Shown here one piece after another: positions 9,724 to 22,559 of a stretch of 64,000 nt of DNA. Origin of the DNA: Phaseolus vulgaris (taxonomy: Eukaryota > Streptophyta > Magnoliopsida > Fabales > Fabaceae); contig NC_023755.2 of the NCBI RefSeq assembly GCF_000499845.2, forward strand, positions 30,264,217-30,328,216. The letters are read 5' to 3'. How positions within the stretch are numbered: position 1 is the stretch's first letter; each line of letters opens with the position of its first letter. The notes below the pieces were generated by a model. That model saw nothing but the letters and a program-made list of their open reading frames with translations. It did not search any database and was not told the DNA's origin. Made by a program: the position numbers and the translations under genes.

Positions 9724-11915
9724 ATGAGAGGGGGCGTAAACACCAGAAAGTGGCATGGAGACCATGGTTCATCACAGGATTACACAACGTTCTTCTTCTC
9801 CAATTTCCCACATGGTTATACGGAAACAGATATGCTCAAAGTGTTTAAAAGATGGGCCAGAGTGAAAGAAGTGTTTGTCTCTCGAAGGTTGAATAAATGG
9901 GGGAGAAGGTTCGGCTTTGTGAGATTTTTTGACGTTAGAAATGTGAGATGGCTGGAAAGTGAGCTAGACCAAATAATCGTTGGAAACCGGAAACTATATG
10001 TTAACATCCCAAAATACCGTAAGACTCAGGAGGAAAACGAAAGGTATGGTAGAAGGGTTATGAGGAACATAGATGTGGGGAGGCAGGGAAGGAGCAACAG
10101 AAGGAAAACGGGACTAATCGGGAGAAGAATGGAAAGCAAGCATGGGGGGAGAATGGAAAACAAGTATGGGTGGAGAAGCAAGGAAGTAGGTCCTTCGTTG
10201 AAGTGGTTACAGGGGCAAGCCAAGCAAGCTGGAAAGAACCTTCGGTCAAATGTCTACAACAGTCGCTACCATGGATGGTAAGAAGTAGCATAGGCCAGTT
10301 TAAGGAAGAATTAAGCTACGACCAGGTGGAGGAGGAGTTCATAAAAGGAGGCATAAACTTGATGCAAGTAAGGTTTTTAGGGGATAACTTTTCCTTATTG
10401 ACACCGAAAGAAGGGGCGGATTTTGAAACTTTCTACTCGGATAACCAGCAATGGGTGGATAGTGTTTTCGTTAGTATTAAGCCGTGGACGCCAGCTTTTT
10501 TAGTGGACCATAAACGTGTGTGGGTGAGGTGTTACGGGCTGCCCTTAGCCTTGTGGAACATGGATGGGTTTACGAAGGTGGTGGGCAAAGAGGTAACGTT
10601 GGTGTCTGTGGATGGTGCTACGTTATCCTGGGAGAACGTAGAGTTCCCTAGATTGCAGGTGCGTACTTCTCTAAGTCATAGTTTAAGGTGGGCGAAAAGC
10701 ATGAGGCTGAACGATATGTGGTGTAGCATTGTCATGGAGGAGGAATTTGTTACAGATGGCAGATGCGTGTGCAAGTGCAATAGCTATGATTCAACGGTTA
10801 ATGAATCGTCTTCGGAGACATACGTTGAAGAATCTTCCTTATCGATTAAAAGTAGTGAGGATGAGCTCCGCCAGTGGGAAGGGGAATGCATCCGTTCATG
10901 GAAGGAGGAGGACGAAAGGGAAGCAAAGACAAGGGGCATTTTGGGAACATCATCAAAAGAGCAGTTTTTTAAGGAATCAAGTGCAGAGAATAGAGATGAT
11001 CAGGGGAAAAGCTGCTCTTTTTTCATGAAAGAAGTACGTGAGAGAAGGACGCAAACGGAAGGTGCTGAAGTAGGTCTGCTTTCAGCTATTGCGTGCGCCG
11101 AGACCTATAGCAGTAGTCCTGTACATGCTGACCTGGCTAAAGTGGTAGTAGATATTGAAGTATCTTCCTTAGTAACGCTCAAAGTTAACGGTCTGGGCCA
11201 AGTGGGAAATCTGGAGGCCCAAACCGGGACAGGAAGGGACCAATCCCTCTCTACCTTTGAAGGTGGGCCAAGGCCAGCTAGGGAGTGTTGTGGGAGAAAG
11301 GAAGAAAGTGAAGGTTACGCGTGTGGGATGCAGGGGGCAATAGAGGAGGCGCACGCACGTATTAACGACCGCAATTCACAGTTTGAAGAGAATTGGGAGG
11401 GAGTTACACGGTCAATGAAAGGTGTGCAGCTTGACAAGAATGGGGAGTATGGGTCAACGGAGAAAGATGAGTATCAGAGGTATGGAGAAGGCATAGTGGT
11501 CGAAGGGGGAAACCACTCAAGAGACTACTCGGAACGAATTACAGGCTTGTGGTCTCCTCCACTCCGTCAGCGTAAGGAAAAAGGGCTCACTGATTTGGGG
11601 GATTCATCTCTACCCCAAAGGAGGCGGTCTGTAAGGTTACACGAGAAACAAGCTCGCTCCGCACCGTCCAAGCATCAACAAGAAGGTAAGATCTCTGCCT
11701 CAATCTCGGATGGATACATTTATAACTGTAATTCTCGGCTGTGCGAACAAGGCAATGGGGCTGAACCAGCAGTGTTGTGGGAGATTGGAAAAACATCAGG
11801 GATTTTCTGTCATGGGATTGAAGAAGAAGTCATCCAAGAATATGTGTGTATGGAAGAGAGAGACATGGGGGTTGCGAAACTGGCCAAGGAGGGGGATAAG
11901 GATGGGTTGTCATGA
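9724..11915 (+). pseudogene. LINE ORF1: RRM plus DUF4283-like protein, one frameshift
   Basis: The reading frame opens at 9724. Residues about 21-98 form an RRM: an RNP2-like TTFFFSNFP, then an RNP1-like RRFGFVRFF. An arginine/lysine-rich linker follows. Near 10150-10180 the frame changes, and the protein continues in the frame that runs to 11915. There, about 10290-10740 resembles DUF4283, with WTPAFLVDHKRVWVRCYGLP. The rest is charged and low in recognised domains. The protein is expected to bind element RNA in the RNP used for retrotransposition (family knowledge). Its stop (TGA 11913-11915) overlaps the ORF2 start codon. Confidence 0.75.
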
Positions 11916-14900
11916 TAATAATAAATCTCAACATAAGAGGGCTGGGGGGAGGTATCAAAACTAGGTACTTGAAGCACATTATAGCTAAAGAAGATGCGGT
12001 TTTTGTTTGTTTGCAAGAAACTAAAGCGATTCAGCTCTCGGATGCGAGGTGTTATTCGCTATGGGGGGATAACAATGTTGGATGGGTGCATTACGAAGGG
12101 GATAATGGTGGGGGAAGTTTGCTATCTATGTGGAGCACAAATGCTTTTATTTATGACAGCCACATTATGGGGAAGGGGTATATAGCAGTTTCTAGGCAGC
12201 ATGTGAAAGCTAATTGCAGGTGTGTGGTGGTCAATATCTATGCCACCTGCTCCTTGAGGGAGAAGAAGGTTTTGTGGGGGGAGCTGTCACGCATCAAATC
12301 TGCATCCCATGATCTAATCTGGTGTTTCTGTGGCGACTTCAATGCAGTAAGAAGTCATGGTGAAAGGAAAGGCACGAAGGAAAGGGGCTCTCAATTAAGT
12401 GAAATAAGAGAGTTCAACCGATTCATTGACGCCAACTTGTTGATCGAACTCCCTTTTGTCGGTAAGAATTTTACTTGGTTCAATTCCAATGGGAAGGCGA
12501 AGAGTAGGCTTGATAGAGTGTTGGTATCGGAAGAGTGGATGCAAATGTGGCCTTTGTGCAAACAGTATGTGCAACGTAGGGAAGTATCCGACCACTATGC
12601 GTTAGTAGTAAAGTTTGTGGACAAGGATTGGGGTCCTAAACCTTTCAGAACAATTGATGCCTGGTTAGCAGAGAAAGGATTTATGGAAATGGTGAAGGAT
12701 AGATGGACTACATACACAGTACAAGGGAGTAGTTTCACGAAGGTTAAAGACAAACTGAAACGGTTGAAGGGAGATTTAAAAGTATGGAACAGGGACATCT
12801 TCGGTAATTTGGAGACGACTAAAAAGAGGATTCTACAGGAGATAGAGGACTATGATTGTCAAGATTGCAATGACAATCTGGTGGGTTGTGATAGAATGAA
12901 GAGGATCGAGTTAGTAGGCCAGCTGAAGGAGGTTGATAATAAGCTTGAGTCTCTTATGCGCCAGAAGACCAGAGTCAGCTGGTTGAAGAATGGGGACTCC
13001 TGCACGAAGCTCTTTTACTCTTCGCTGAGATGGAGAAGAAGCAGGAATGAGGTGAAGGGAGTGGAGATAGGAGGATTGTGGTGTGAGGAGCCTAGTACAG
13101 TTCGTGCTAAAGCAAGAAGGTGGTTTGAAAACAGATTTAGAGCAACAAAAGATTTACGGGTAAGACTCGATGCAGTTGAGTTTAAGTCTTTATCTATGAC
13201 AGATAATTTGAGGCTGATAGAGGGATTCTCTGAGACAGAAGTAAGGGATGCCGTGTGGCAATGCGAAGGATCAAAAAGTCCTGGACCTGATGGGTTTAAC
13301 TTCAATTTTTTGAAGAAGGGTTAGGAGGTTGTGAAGGAAGATCTTATGGAAGTGATGAACTTGTTTCATGAAACAGGTTTTATTCCCAAGGGGTGCAATG
13401 CGTCTTTCATTGCACTAGTTCCTAAAGTTAGGAACCCTGTCTCTCTTGATCATTTTAGACCTATTTCACTTATTGGTGCTATGTATAAAATTATATCCAA
13501 AGTGTTAGCTGAAAGGGTCAAGAAAGTGCTGCCCACGGTTATTGATGATTGTCAGTCGACTTTTCTGAAGAATAGGGGGATATTAGACAGTGTTCTAATG
13601 GCTAATGAGGTGATTGAGGACATCAGACGACGACGACAAAGTGGGTTATGTCTAAAGGTGGACTTCGAAAAAGCCTATGATTCGGTTAGATGGGAATTCC
13701 TCTACGACATGATGCGTAAGATGGGGTTTCATATGAAGTGGATCAGTTGGATCCAGGGTTGTCTGGAAAGTGCTTCTATCTCTGTGTTGGTGAATGGGAG
13801 CCCGACAGATGAATTTAAGCCGAAGAGAGGTTTGAGGCAGGGAGACCCACTTGCTCCGTTTCTCTTCTTGATTGTAGCGGAAGGCTTGACTGGGTTGGTA
13901 AGGCAAGCTGCAAAGGCTAACTTACTATCCGGTTTGAGGATTGGGAGGAAAGAGGTTGAGTTAAGTATTCTACAGTTCGTTGATGACACCTTATTCTTCT
14001 GTAAGGACTCTTTCAGCAATGTGGTGACTTTAAAGGCTGTCCTTAGGGTTTTTGAGATTGCTTCTGGCCTCAAGATTAACTTCCACAAATCAAAGATTGC
14101 AGGCATCAATGTACACAGGAATAATATCCTTTGCTATATGAAGACCTTGAATTGTGTGGAGATGGCAGTTCCTTTTAAGTACCTAGGGCTTGAGGTGGGA
14201 GGCAATCTGAGGAGGAAGAAGTTTTGGGAGCCAGTCATTGATAAGTTGGAAACTAGGCTAAGCACATGGAGAGGGAGGTTCTTATCAATGGCAGGAAGAA
14301 TCTGTATTATTAAATCTGTGCTCACAGCGGTACCCTTGTACTATCTATATATTTTCAGAGCACCGGAATCGGTCTGTAAGAACATTAATAGTATTCAAAG
14401 AAGGTTTATGTGGGGCTGGGGGAAAGAGAAGAAGCCCATCTCATGGGTCAGTTGGAAAAATGTGTGCAAATCAAAACAGGAAGGAGGGCTGGGGATTCTA
14501 GATGTACGTGATTTCAATCATGCTTTGTTGGCTAAGTGGAAATGGCGATGGCTCTCGGATGAAAAAGGACGATGGAAGGACATTTTGGAGTCGAAATATG
14601 GAGAAGGAAGTGAGGGGTCGCAATCATCACTTAGGTTGCAATCCTGGTGGTGGAGGAATCTCCGTAAAGTATGCATGCAGGGTGGAGGACAGGGTTGGTT
14701 CCAAGCAGAAATGAGTTGGAGGATAGGGCATGGTGACAAAATAAAATTTTGGGAAGACGTATGGATTGGGAATACCAACCTCAAATCTGAATTTCCCAGG
14801 TTGTACTCCATATCGTGCAATCAGACTCAAACAGTAGAAGAGGTAGGTGGGTGGGAAGGGGATGTATAGAGATGGAACTTAAGGTGGAGGCGGGCTAGAT

Positions 14901-15585
14901 TTGAGTGGGAAGCGGTGTTGGAGAAGGACCTATATACACACATATCTAGGACTATTATTAAAAGGCAGGAGCAAGACATTCGGGTGTGGGGGATTAATAA
15001 TAAGGGGTGTTTCTCAATGAAATCAGCTTATGAGAGCATAAGAGGTAATGGCACTCGTATTGGTGTCTTCGATCTCCTTTGGAAGGCCAAGGCCTTTCCC
15101 TCTGTTCTGATTACTGCATGGAGGTCCATACTGGATAGACTACCAACTAGAGAATGTTTGAGTAGGAGGGGGTGACGATGGAATCCACATCCTGTGTGTT
15201 TTGCCTTTCTAAAGTGGAATCCAGCCAACATTTATTGTTGGAGTGTGAGGTGGTCGTGCGCGTTTGGGACCTGTGTCATAGATGGATTGGCATACTCTCT
15301 GTTCAACATAATGCATTGCACAATCACTTTGAAAGCTTCTCTTTAACTCAGGTCAGTAACAAACAAGAGATGGTTTGGAAAGGCATATGGGCTTCCATAG
15401 TGAGGAGTGTATGGGAACATAGGAACTTGGTTGTGTTCAAGCAAGGAGTTGTAGATGCTGAAGAAATGTTCTAGCAAGCCCAGCTGAAATCTTGGTTATG
15501 GATGAAGTATAGGGTACCCAGGTTCAATTACTCTTTCGTGGACTGGGTCCTGAATCCATTGCTCTGTATTAAGAGCTATAACTAA
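11912..15585 (+). pseudogene. LINE ORF2: endonuclease-reverse transcriptase, inactivated
   Basis: It starts MIIINLNIRGLGG, directly at the apurinic-like endonuclease fold. Catalytic-type motifs follow: LQETK, CGDFNAV and SDHYALVV. The RT has LVPKV...FRPISLIG, LKVDFEKAYDSVRW, LRQGDPLAPFLF and the active site as FVDD (FADD is usual). A zinc-binding zf-RVT tail (CVFC...H...C) lies at about 15190-15260. In-frame TAG codons interrupt at 13322 and 14867, a frameshift occurs near 15172, and another TAG is at 15472; remaining coding resemblance ends at TAA 15583-15585. It would nick target DNA and copy the element RNA if intact. In this copy it cannot be made full-length. Confidence 0.85.
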
Positions 15586-16285
15586 AGGATCATCATGGAG
15601 TAATCCGGTTCAGGAAAGGTAGAAGGGTTTAATGAAGACTGGGATGTTAGTAGGATGTTCAGCAGCCTGGGCGCATCTGTTGTTTGCAGGTACAATGTTA
15701 ATTGGAGGTGTTGTTTATGGGCGTTTTGGTGAAACGGCTTCGGCCTGTTTTGATGAGGGTGCTGCAGTGGCTGGGTTCGGTATAAGGTGGAGTCGTGGAG
15801 TTTTCTGGTGCAGGTTTGGATTGGTATGGTGCAGATATGGAATGGAATGGTTCAAGGATAGTAGGTGCGTCATGCCCACCCAATGCTATATACCATAACA
15901 GGGAATGATAATAGGTTCTCGCTTTGTTGATGGGAACATAGGAATTTTGTGGATGTTTTGTTGGACACGGAGGTATGTAGTTGTGTGCAGACATTGGTCT
16001 CTGCTACCTTGCTGTATTGACTATGCCCATACCTATTGGTGGGTTTTGTACTAGGAATGAATGGAAGAGAGGGATCTTGTCTATCCCTGCTGTCGAAGCC
16101 CAATGGACTTTATGCAGGTCATGGTTGATTGGGAGGAAGAAGTCACTTATAGCTATTTTTCTAAGTCATTTACAGTTTTCTCTGTGTTCCTAGCTATAAG
16201 TGCTTTTTGTATACGGGTTGGGACACCCCTTAAGTGTCCCGTTTTTAATTTAATTAATTCTTTGCTGATAAAAAAAAAGAAAAGA
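15586..16285 (+). other. LINE 3' UTR and A-tail
   Basis: About 680 bp downstream of ORF2, GT-rich, with no supported gene. It contains TATACGGGTTGGGAC at about 16210, a motif closely shared with the 3' end of the second LINE near 33740. It ends in an A-rich tail. Confidence 0.65.
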
Positions 16286-16439
16286 AACTTGCACCAGAAA
16301 AGAAATCGTGAAGAAAAAGAAAATTGAAAGGGTAAGCAAAATAAATGTATATATCATAATCATCGTCTATATTGAATATTTAAGTATAAGCGACAATTCC
16401 TCTCAAAATCGTCGTTTGTAGGCAATGAATAGACGATAT

Positions 16440-16970
16440 ATAGTGTAACAACGTAAAAATAAAACATAGAACCCCCAACGATACCTTTTTTTTTCTTTTT
16501 CTCTCTCCATCTCTCCAACTCTCTTCCTTCTCTCTTCATTTCTCACTTCATACATCATCTATTATAGAATATAACCGCATCACGCTGTAGCTGGGGAATT
16601 AAGGAACATTTAAACCCGAACAAATTCTCAAACATAGTAAATTCATATTTGCTCTAAAGATCCTTTATTATCTATTTTTTATTAGGATTTAGTCACCAAT
16701 CTTGGTGGGGTCAATTAAGAAAAGTAATCCTCTCAACTCATTCTACTATGTACTAAATTTTTGTTCTGTTTGGATAACTTGCATTAAGCCCTTATATTTT
16801 GAAACTTATCCAGACTGAGAGACTAAAATTCTAGAGGTTGCTTGGAAAGCAAGCAATTAAGGTAAGAGAAACTAACTTTAATTTTTAATAGTACCCTAAG
16901 CTAGAAGATCTGGATGTGGAGGAACGTGGTCCTAATATTGAATTTATCTTGCAAGGATGTTGTTTGTTTA
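16440..16970 (+). repeat. LTR fragment related to the solo LTR at 19.5-21.2 kb
   Basis: The pyrimidine-rich stretch TTTCTCTCTCCATCTC, then 'accaatcttggtggggtcaattaagaaaagt' and 'aatagtaccctaagctagaagat', have inverted counterparts within 19461-21227. The fragment therefore lies in the opposite orientation to that solo LTR as printed. Similarity may continue weakly to about 17150. Ends are not defined. Confidence 0.5.
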
Positions 16971-18162
16971 TATACTTTTTAAACTTGTAGAAATATTAGA
17001 TTTTGATGGTTTATTATTTAAGTGTTGTGTTTTTTTTTTATGTTAAACAAGATTTTGAATGTTGTGAATTGCGTTTTGAATGATATTGTATGATGAAAAC
17101 GGTATGAAATTGAATTAATACATTTAGGATAATGTATGAACTGATGTTTGTTTGTGTATTAAGTATTGATGCTTATGTGGTAACAAAGATCTCATAGCTT
17201 CACTGATGATCTATGTGAGATCTTCTTATTGTTTTGTGTTGAGATTTGAAGAAGATTAAATAATTGAGAATCCATGTAATTTGGTTTTCTTTGATTGAAT
17301 TGTGTATATTATAAAATTTTATTTTCACTAGCTTACTTCTACTTTTCTTGTTTGTGTTGTGAACTGCGATGATTGTAATATGTACACGAGCAGATAATTA
17401 TACAAATGTCAAAGTTTCTGGATGACTTTAGAATGTTGTTTTAAACCTTATAGTGTAGATATTTTTATTTTTATAAGACATAATCTTTTAATAGAAATAT
17501 TTTGAAAAACTCCAAACTTGTATAAAAACTAATAGAACTTATATTATAATAGTTAAATATATTTATAAAGTGTTACATATAATTGTGTCACAAAATCATC
17601 ATCTATATTTTTTGTTTTTAAATAGGTGACAATTGATATTATAACATCTTCTATTTTTAAATAGGATTATAACTGTTATATATAAGTTATAAGTTGTCTT
17701 TATTTACAAAAAATTATCACATGGAACCATTTAAAATGTTAAGGTAAAGTGAAAAGTTGTTAATAATTATAATATAACTAATAAAAGTTTACAATTATTC
17801 AGTATATTGAAATACACATTTTATATCCTGCTTTCATTTAAAATTTATAAAATAATATATTGCTTTTGAAAAAGAGTAGCAGTAGCGTTCTTTATATTAA
17901 ATTATATCAATTATTACGAAATGTTACGATACTTTTTTTTTAAAACCTTTATTATGTGTGCATATAGTTAATGGTTAAGTTTTAAAGCAAAAATTTAGTT
18001 TTAGGTATGTTTAAAAAAATACATTTCAGAAATGTTTATATTATGAGAAAGAAAGAGATGTGATAGAATAAACATAATAATAAATACAATGGATAACGTG
18101 GAAAGAAAGGATGAGATAAAGATTGTAAAAGTATTTAAAAGATGAATAAAAAAGAGCAACTA
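16971..18162. other. AT-rich DNA without recognised genes
   Basis: Weak similarity to the interior of the solo LTR is possible up to about 17150. Otherwise only short A/T-rich ORFs are present. Confidence 0.5.
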
Positions 18163-18585
18163 GCAGATATTTTCTTATAAATTGTATTAATGATAGTTCT
18201 TTTATAGCTGACGCGGGAATATTTTTTATATGTAGAAAATACATAGAAATTGAGTTAAAAATAATACGTAAGAAAATATTAATTATAGAAAAGTGTAAGC
18301 ATATTAATTTTTATTAAATGACTCCTTTGATGTGGGTTAAAACTTTCCCTTGTTTAAGTTGTTTGATTAACAATGGCAGATATTTTCTTATAAAATTGTA
18401 TTAATGATAGTTCTTTTATTAGCTGACGCGGGAATATTTTTAATGTAGAAAATACATAGAAATTGAGTTAAAATAATACGTAAGAAAATATTAATTATAG
18501 AAAAGTGTAGGCATATTAATTTTTATTAAATGACTCCTTTAATGTGGGTTAAAAGTTTCCCTTGTTTAAGTTGTTTGATTAACAA
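18163..18585. repeat. Tandem duplication, 213-bp unit, two copies
   Basis: Copy 1 is 18163-18375 and copy 2 is 18376-18585. They are nearly identical, with a few substitutions and 1-2 bp indels. Both start GCAGATATTTTCTTATAA and end TTGTTTGATTAACAA. The high identity points to a recent event. No coding content is recognised. Confidence 0.9.
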
Positions 18586-19460
18586 CGTAAAGCTTGGAAG
18601 TTCCCATTGTATTCCCAATGTATGCCTTCTATCACAATCTGACTTTTAAAAGTCTAATTTGTTTAATCAATCAATTAATTAATTAATTATAATAGTATAA
18701 ATTAGGATGAATGACATTGCATCCAGCTACATCAACCTTTATCAAAAAATAATCAATGGCCCAATAAATTGCATTAACTTTGCACAAAGAAAATTTAAAT
18801 ATCTTCTGGTTCTATAAATTTGATTTTAATTTTCTTCCAAATTTAAAAATGATTATTTTATCTTTAAATTTTAAATTATTCTACTTCTTTTCTAATAGTT
18901 TTAACCTCTTTTAAAGACTAAAACTGATTTTTTTTAATCCAGGTGCAAAAATAATAAATTAAAAATTAAAAATTAAAAATTAAAAATAAAATTAAAGTTA
19001 AATTTGTGAAACGAAAAGTATTTTATAAAAAAGTAAATGTATTTTTTTTCTGTCATTTTCAAAGACTTTGAATATTATAAAAGATGACTCGTTGCAAAGG
19101 TAGTTTATGTTATGTGTCCTAGGACACGCGGAATAATGTGTGTATGGAGCCATATTTCCACACAGAAAGTCTTTGGGTACCCACCACGGTAACTAAAGAA
19201 ACTATTGAAAGAAAAAAAAATAAAAAACCTTAACTGGGTTTGGATATATAACTTTATAAGGTTTGTAGACATAGTTGTTAGAAGGAGGTCTTATTTTTAT
19301 AAAGAATTATATTATGTAAAAAAATATTGTTTAGATATAAAATTTTAGAAGAAATTAAAGTTTTATAAATTTATAAAAAAATATTTGTTTAAGATTTTTT
19401 AATTTATACAAAAAGAAAGATGAAAATTTAATTTGTTGATATTTTCTTATTTCTTATATT
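18586..19460. other. AT-rich intergenic DNA
   Basis: No gene found. There is a short TTAATTAATTAA run at about 18675 and an AAAATTAAAAATT array at about 18957-18990. Confidence 0.5.
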
Positions 19461-21227
19461 TGTAACATCCCAAAAATATACAACTATCTAACACATTCTA
19501 AACTTCAAGACATGATTTTTAAAAATATATTTATGGTACATATTTAAAAGTTATATAAATACAAAATATTTACAAGCTAGATTAAAATGAATATAGACTT
19601 CCAGATATTTTTGTACCTGTATTTATATGTGCTTGTGTACACAATATATTTATCGTAATTCATAAAACAATAAGAAAGAAATAAGAATAGACGGATAAAA
19701 TAAAGTTCTAACATATGAAAGTATAAGTAAAAAAAACAATTAGATTTGAAATTCATATAAAAAAATAAATAAATAAATAAATATATATATATAACCCATG
19801 TATCAATCACAAGAATTCAATTCATTCCAATATCAGTGTACAAAAATTATATAGACCACATGGATCTATACATTAAAGATATTCAACAAACAAATATCAA
19901 TTGATGTCTTCCGAAAGACTCGTATTAAGTAGGCTCTACTAGATACTAACGTTTGATCTAATACCCAAGACTTAGATTTACAAATGAATATAAAAGAAAT
20001 GAACAGAGTAAGTTCAAATATTCAATACTATGTGTCTATACACGGTCATGGTGTGTAAGAACTCCCTCATCAACTTCTCACCAATGAAACTAGAGGATCT
20101 TTATTAAAACATAGGTATCAATACTTAATACACAAATCACACAATAATACATACTTTATCTCAAATGTAAGACTTCAATTTCATACAAATTTAATCATTC
20201 TCATGAAATACACATTATTTTGAAAATTTCACAATTCCATTAAACATGCAAACTAATATTCATTTATAAAAGCATTCATACATAAACCAATTCAAATAAA
20301 TAAGAAGATAAGGAGAGAAAAGATAAGAAAAGAAAAGAAAAAAAGAATTTTTTTAGCTTGAGAAAATTGTTTGTGCTTGAACAAAAATTTCTTCGTCTGA
20401 ACGAAAATGGACCCAATAATAGACTTAGTTGCAGTATTATTTTCGCTTGAGCAAAAGTATTTTTCGTGTTTGATAAAAAATTCTTTTGTTTGAGCAAAAA
20501 TAGATCCAAGAACAATCTTAGTTGTAGTGTTATTTTCACTTAAGCGAGAAATCTTAGAAGTTTAAGTGTCATAACAAACTTAATTTTCAAATCTTCACTC
20601 AAAATCAACACTCCAAACTATACATAACACACTTCAACGACATTCAATAATATTTTCAACATAAAAACCACATTTAAATATCAAACAATCAAAATATCAT
20701 ATCTTTACACTTTTAAACAACATAGAATCAAACAATTTTCATCAAATAATTTTCCTGCAAGAGAAATTTGATATTTTTTATCACCGTCACCTTCACATCT
20801 AAATCCTCTAGTCTAGGGTACTATTGAAAAGTTAAAACTAGCTTCCCTTACCTGAAATATTTATCTTTAAGGTAATTTCCAAAACCAAGCATAATCTAGA
20901 GACCTGGAGTAAGTTATCCAAAAATAATCAAATTTCAGTAGATGGTAAAATAAGTTGAGAGAATCACTTTTCTTAATTAACTTCACCAAGATTAATAAAA
21001 TCATAAAAAAAAGTTGAGATCAATAGATCTAAATAAAAACTTACTCTATTTAGAAATTAAAAATTTGATCGGATAAGAATGATTCATGTACCTCAACTAG
21101 TATGAGGTGTGATCAAATTCTGAAATAAATGTTGTACATAAGAGATTAAGTTGGAGAGAATTTGAGAAGTAAAGAGAGAGAAAGGGGAAGGGTGTTATGC
21201 GTTGTGTTAGGTGTAAATGGGATTACA
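19461..21227 (-). mobile_element. Solo LTR of a Ty3-type retrotransposon
   Basis: As printed it runs from TGTAACATCC to GGGATTACA, so both strands start TGTAA and end in CA. The 5-bp sequence ATATT lies immediately outside both ends (19456-19460 and 21228-21232), a perfect target duplication. Read on the minus strand, it ends GGGATGTTACA, a 3' terminus I know from Tekay/Del-type chromovirus LTRs. There is no PBS or polypurine tract next to it and no internal domain, so it is a solo LTR left by recombination. The interior has repeated motifs such as GCTTGAGCAAAA near 20440-20500. Confidence 0.75.
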
Positions 21228-21232
21228 ATATT

Positions 21233-22559
21233 TATGTTTTTTATATTTATTTATTTTCTTGATTTTCATTTTATATAGTCAAATTAATCTCAATTATAAC
21301 TTAAATTACTTAATTAAGTTTAAAATTATTTTAACTTATGTTAGAGTAATTTTTTGTCATGATTATAGTTACTTTTAGTTATCATTATCAATGATTGTTG
21401 TTGATATAAACTAATATTATTTATTAGTTAATCTTAGTTAGGATTTTATTATTAATATCAATAATTTTATTAATATTAAACATAAACATAAACCTTTTCA
21501 TTATCATCAATAAAAATTGCTTTTAGTTGATGTTTTTAAGGATATTTTTCTACCAACTTTGATTAGAATGTAATTTATAATTTTTTTAGGATAGCATTAA
21601 CTGATAAAAATATTTTTAATTATTATTAGTAATATAATTTTTTTATTAATGTCAACTACATTTTTTTATCAATATGAATGAAATTATTTTTATTGATGTT
21701 AGTACAAAAATTTAAGTTGATGTTAATATAAATTATTGTATAGTTTACATTGTTGGAATCATTTATGGATGTGTCAAAATTATTTTTAAGTTGATATTCA
21801 TTAATAGTTTCTAATATTACTAGGTTATTTTTTTATTGATATGCTATATTTTTTTATTAAAGTTTGTAACAATTATTTTGTACAAAATTAAAATAACATT
21901 TTTTTAAATTTGATACTTTTATATTTGACCATCATTGAAATACTCTATTAAAATAAAAAATTTCAAAAAAAATAATTTAAATTTTAATATTTTAATATTT
22001 TAATATTTGTAAAGTTTTCTTTTCAAAACAAAGTTGAATTCTGGCGTTGAAACATTAAAAAAGGGGATTTTTTTTATATATTCAAACAATTTTTTTCCAT
22101 TAAAGTATGAAACAGGTTTAGCGTTCATATTTCAAAATACAACGTACAAGATTTTATGTTATCTTTATCCGTTTCTTTTTCTAAATTTGCGGCAGTCAAC
22201 TTTCACAAGTTAGAAAACGAAACCCCCTTCATTAACTATTTTTAAATCCCTTCTATGTAACTTCCTTTCTATTTAAATAGTATATATTTATATTTATAAC
22301 ATACTTTATCACATTAAGATAACAGTATATAATTCTATTATATATAAAAATACATTTATTTTATATACTTTATTATAATTGAATTTATGTTGATATAAAA
22401 ATGAACTGTTTTCCTTAGATTGAATCAGATTCGAAAATGTGATAAAGTAGTTTCATTCAAAATAATAATAATTTTGCTTACATATCTTTAAACAAGTTAT
22501 ATCTTAAATTAATAATTAAATTTTGAATACATTTAATACACAATAGTTTTTACTCTTAC
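21233..22559. other. AT-rich intergenic DNA
   Basis: No supported gene, only A/T-rich sequence. It forms the distal 5' flank of the RING gene. Confidence 0.55.

Larger units (their letters stand above)
9495..16285 (+). mobile_element. Nearly full-length L1-type LINE (RRM-type)
   Basis: The element has a 5' UTR of about 230 bp, ORF1 with an RNA-recognition motif, ORF2 with endonuclease, reverse transcriptase and a zf-RVT C-terminus, a 3' UTR and an A-rich tail (GATAAAAAAAAAG at about 16268). Base composition jumps from AT-rich to balanced at about 9495, marking the 5' end. The combination of an RRM in ORF1 and an L1-like ORF2 is known from plant LINEs of the BNR type. I could not find convincing target-site duplications, so the ends are approximate. 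Two frameshifts and three internal TAG codons make it defective but fairly young. Confidence 0.85.

Noticed and set aside
20276..20539. 87-codon minus-strand ORF
   Set aside because: It is built from the repeated GCTTGAGCAAAA motifs of the solo LTR.
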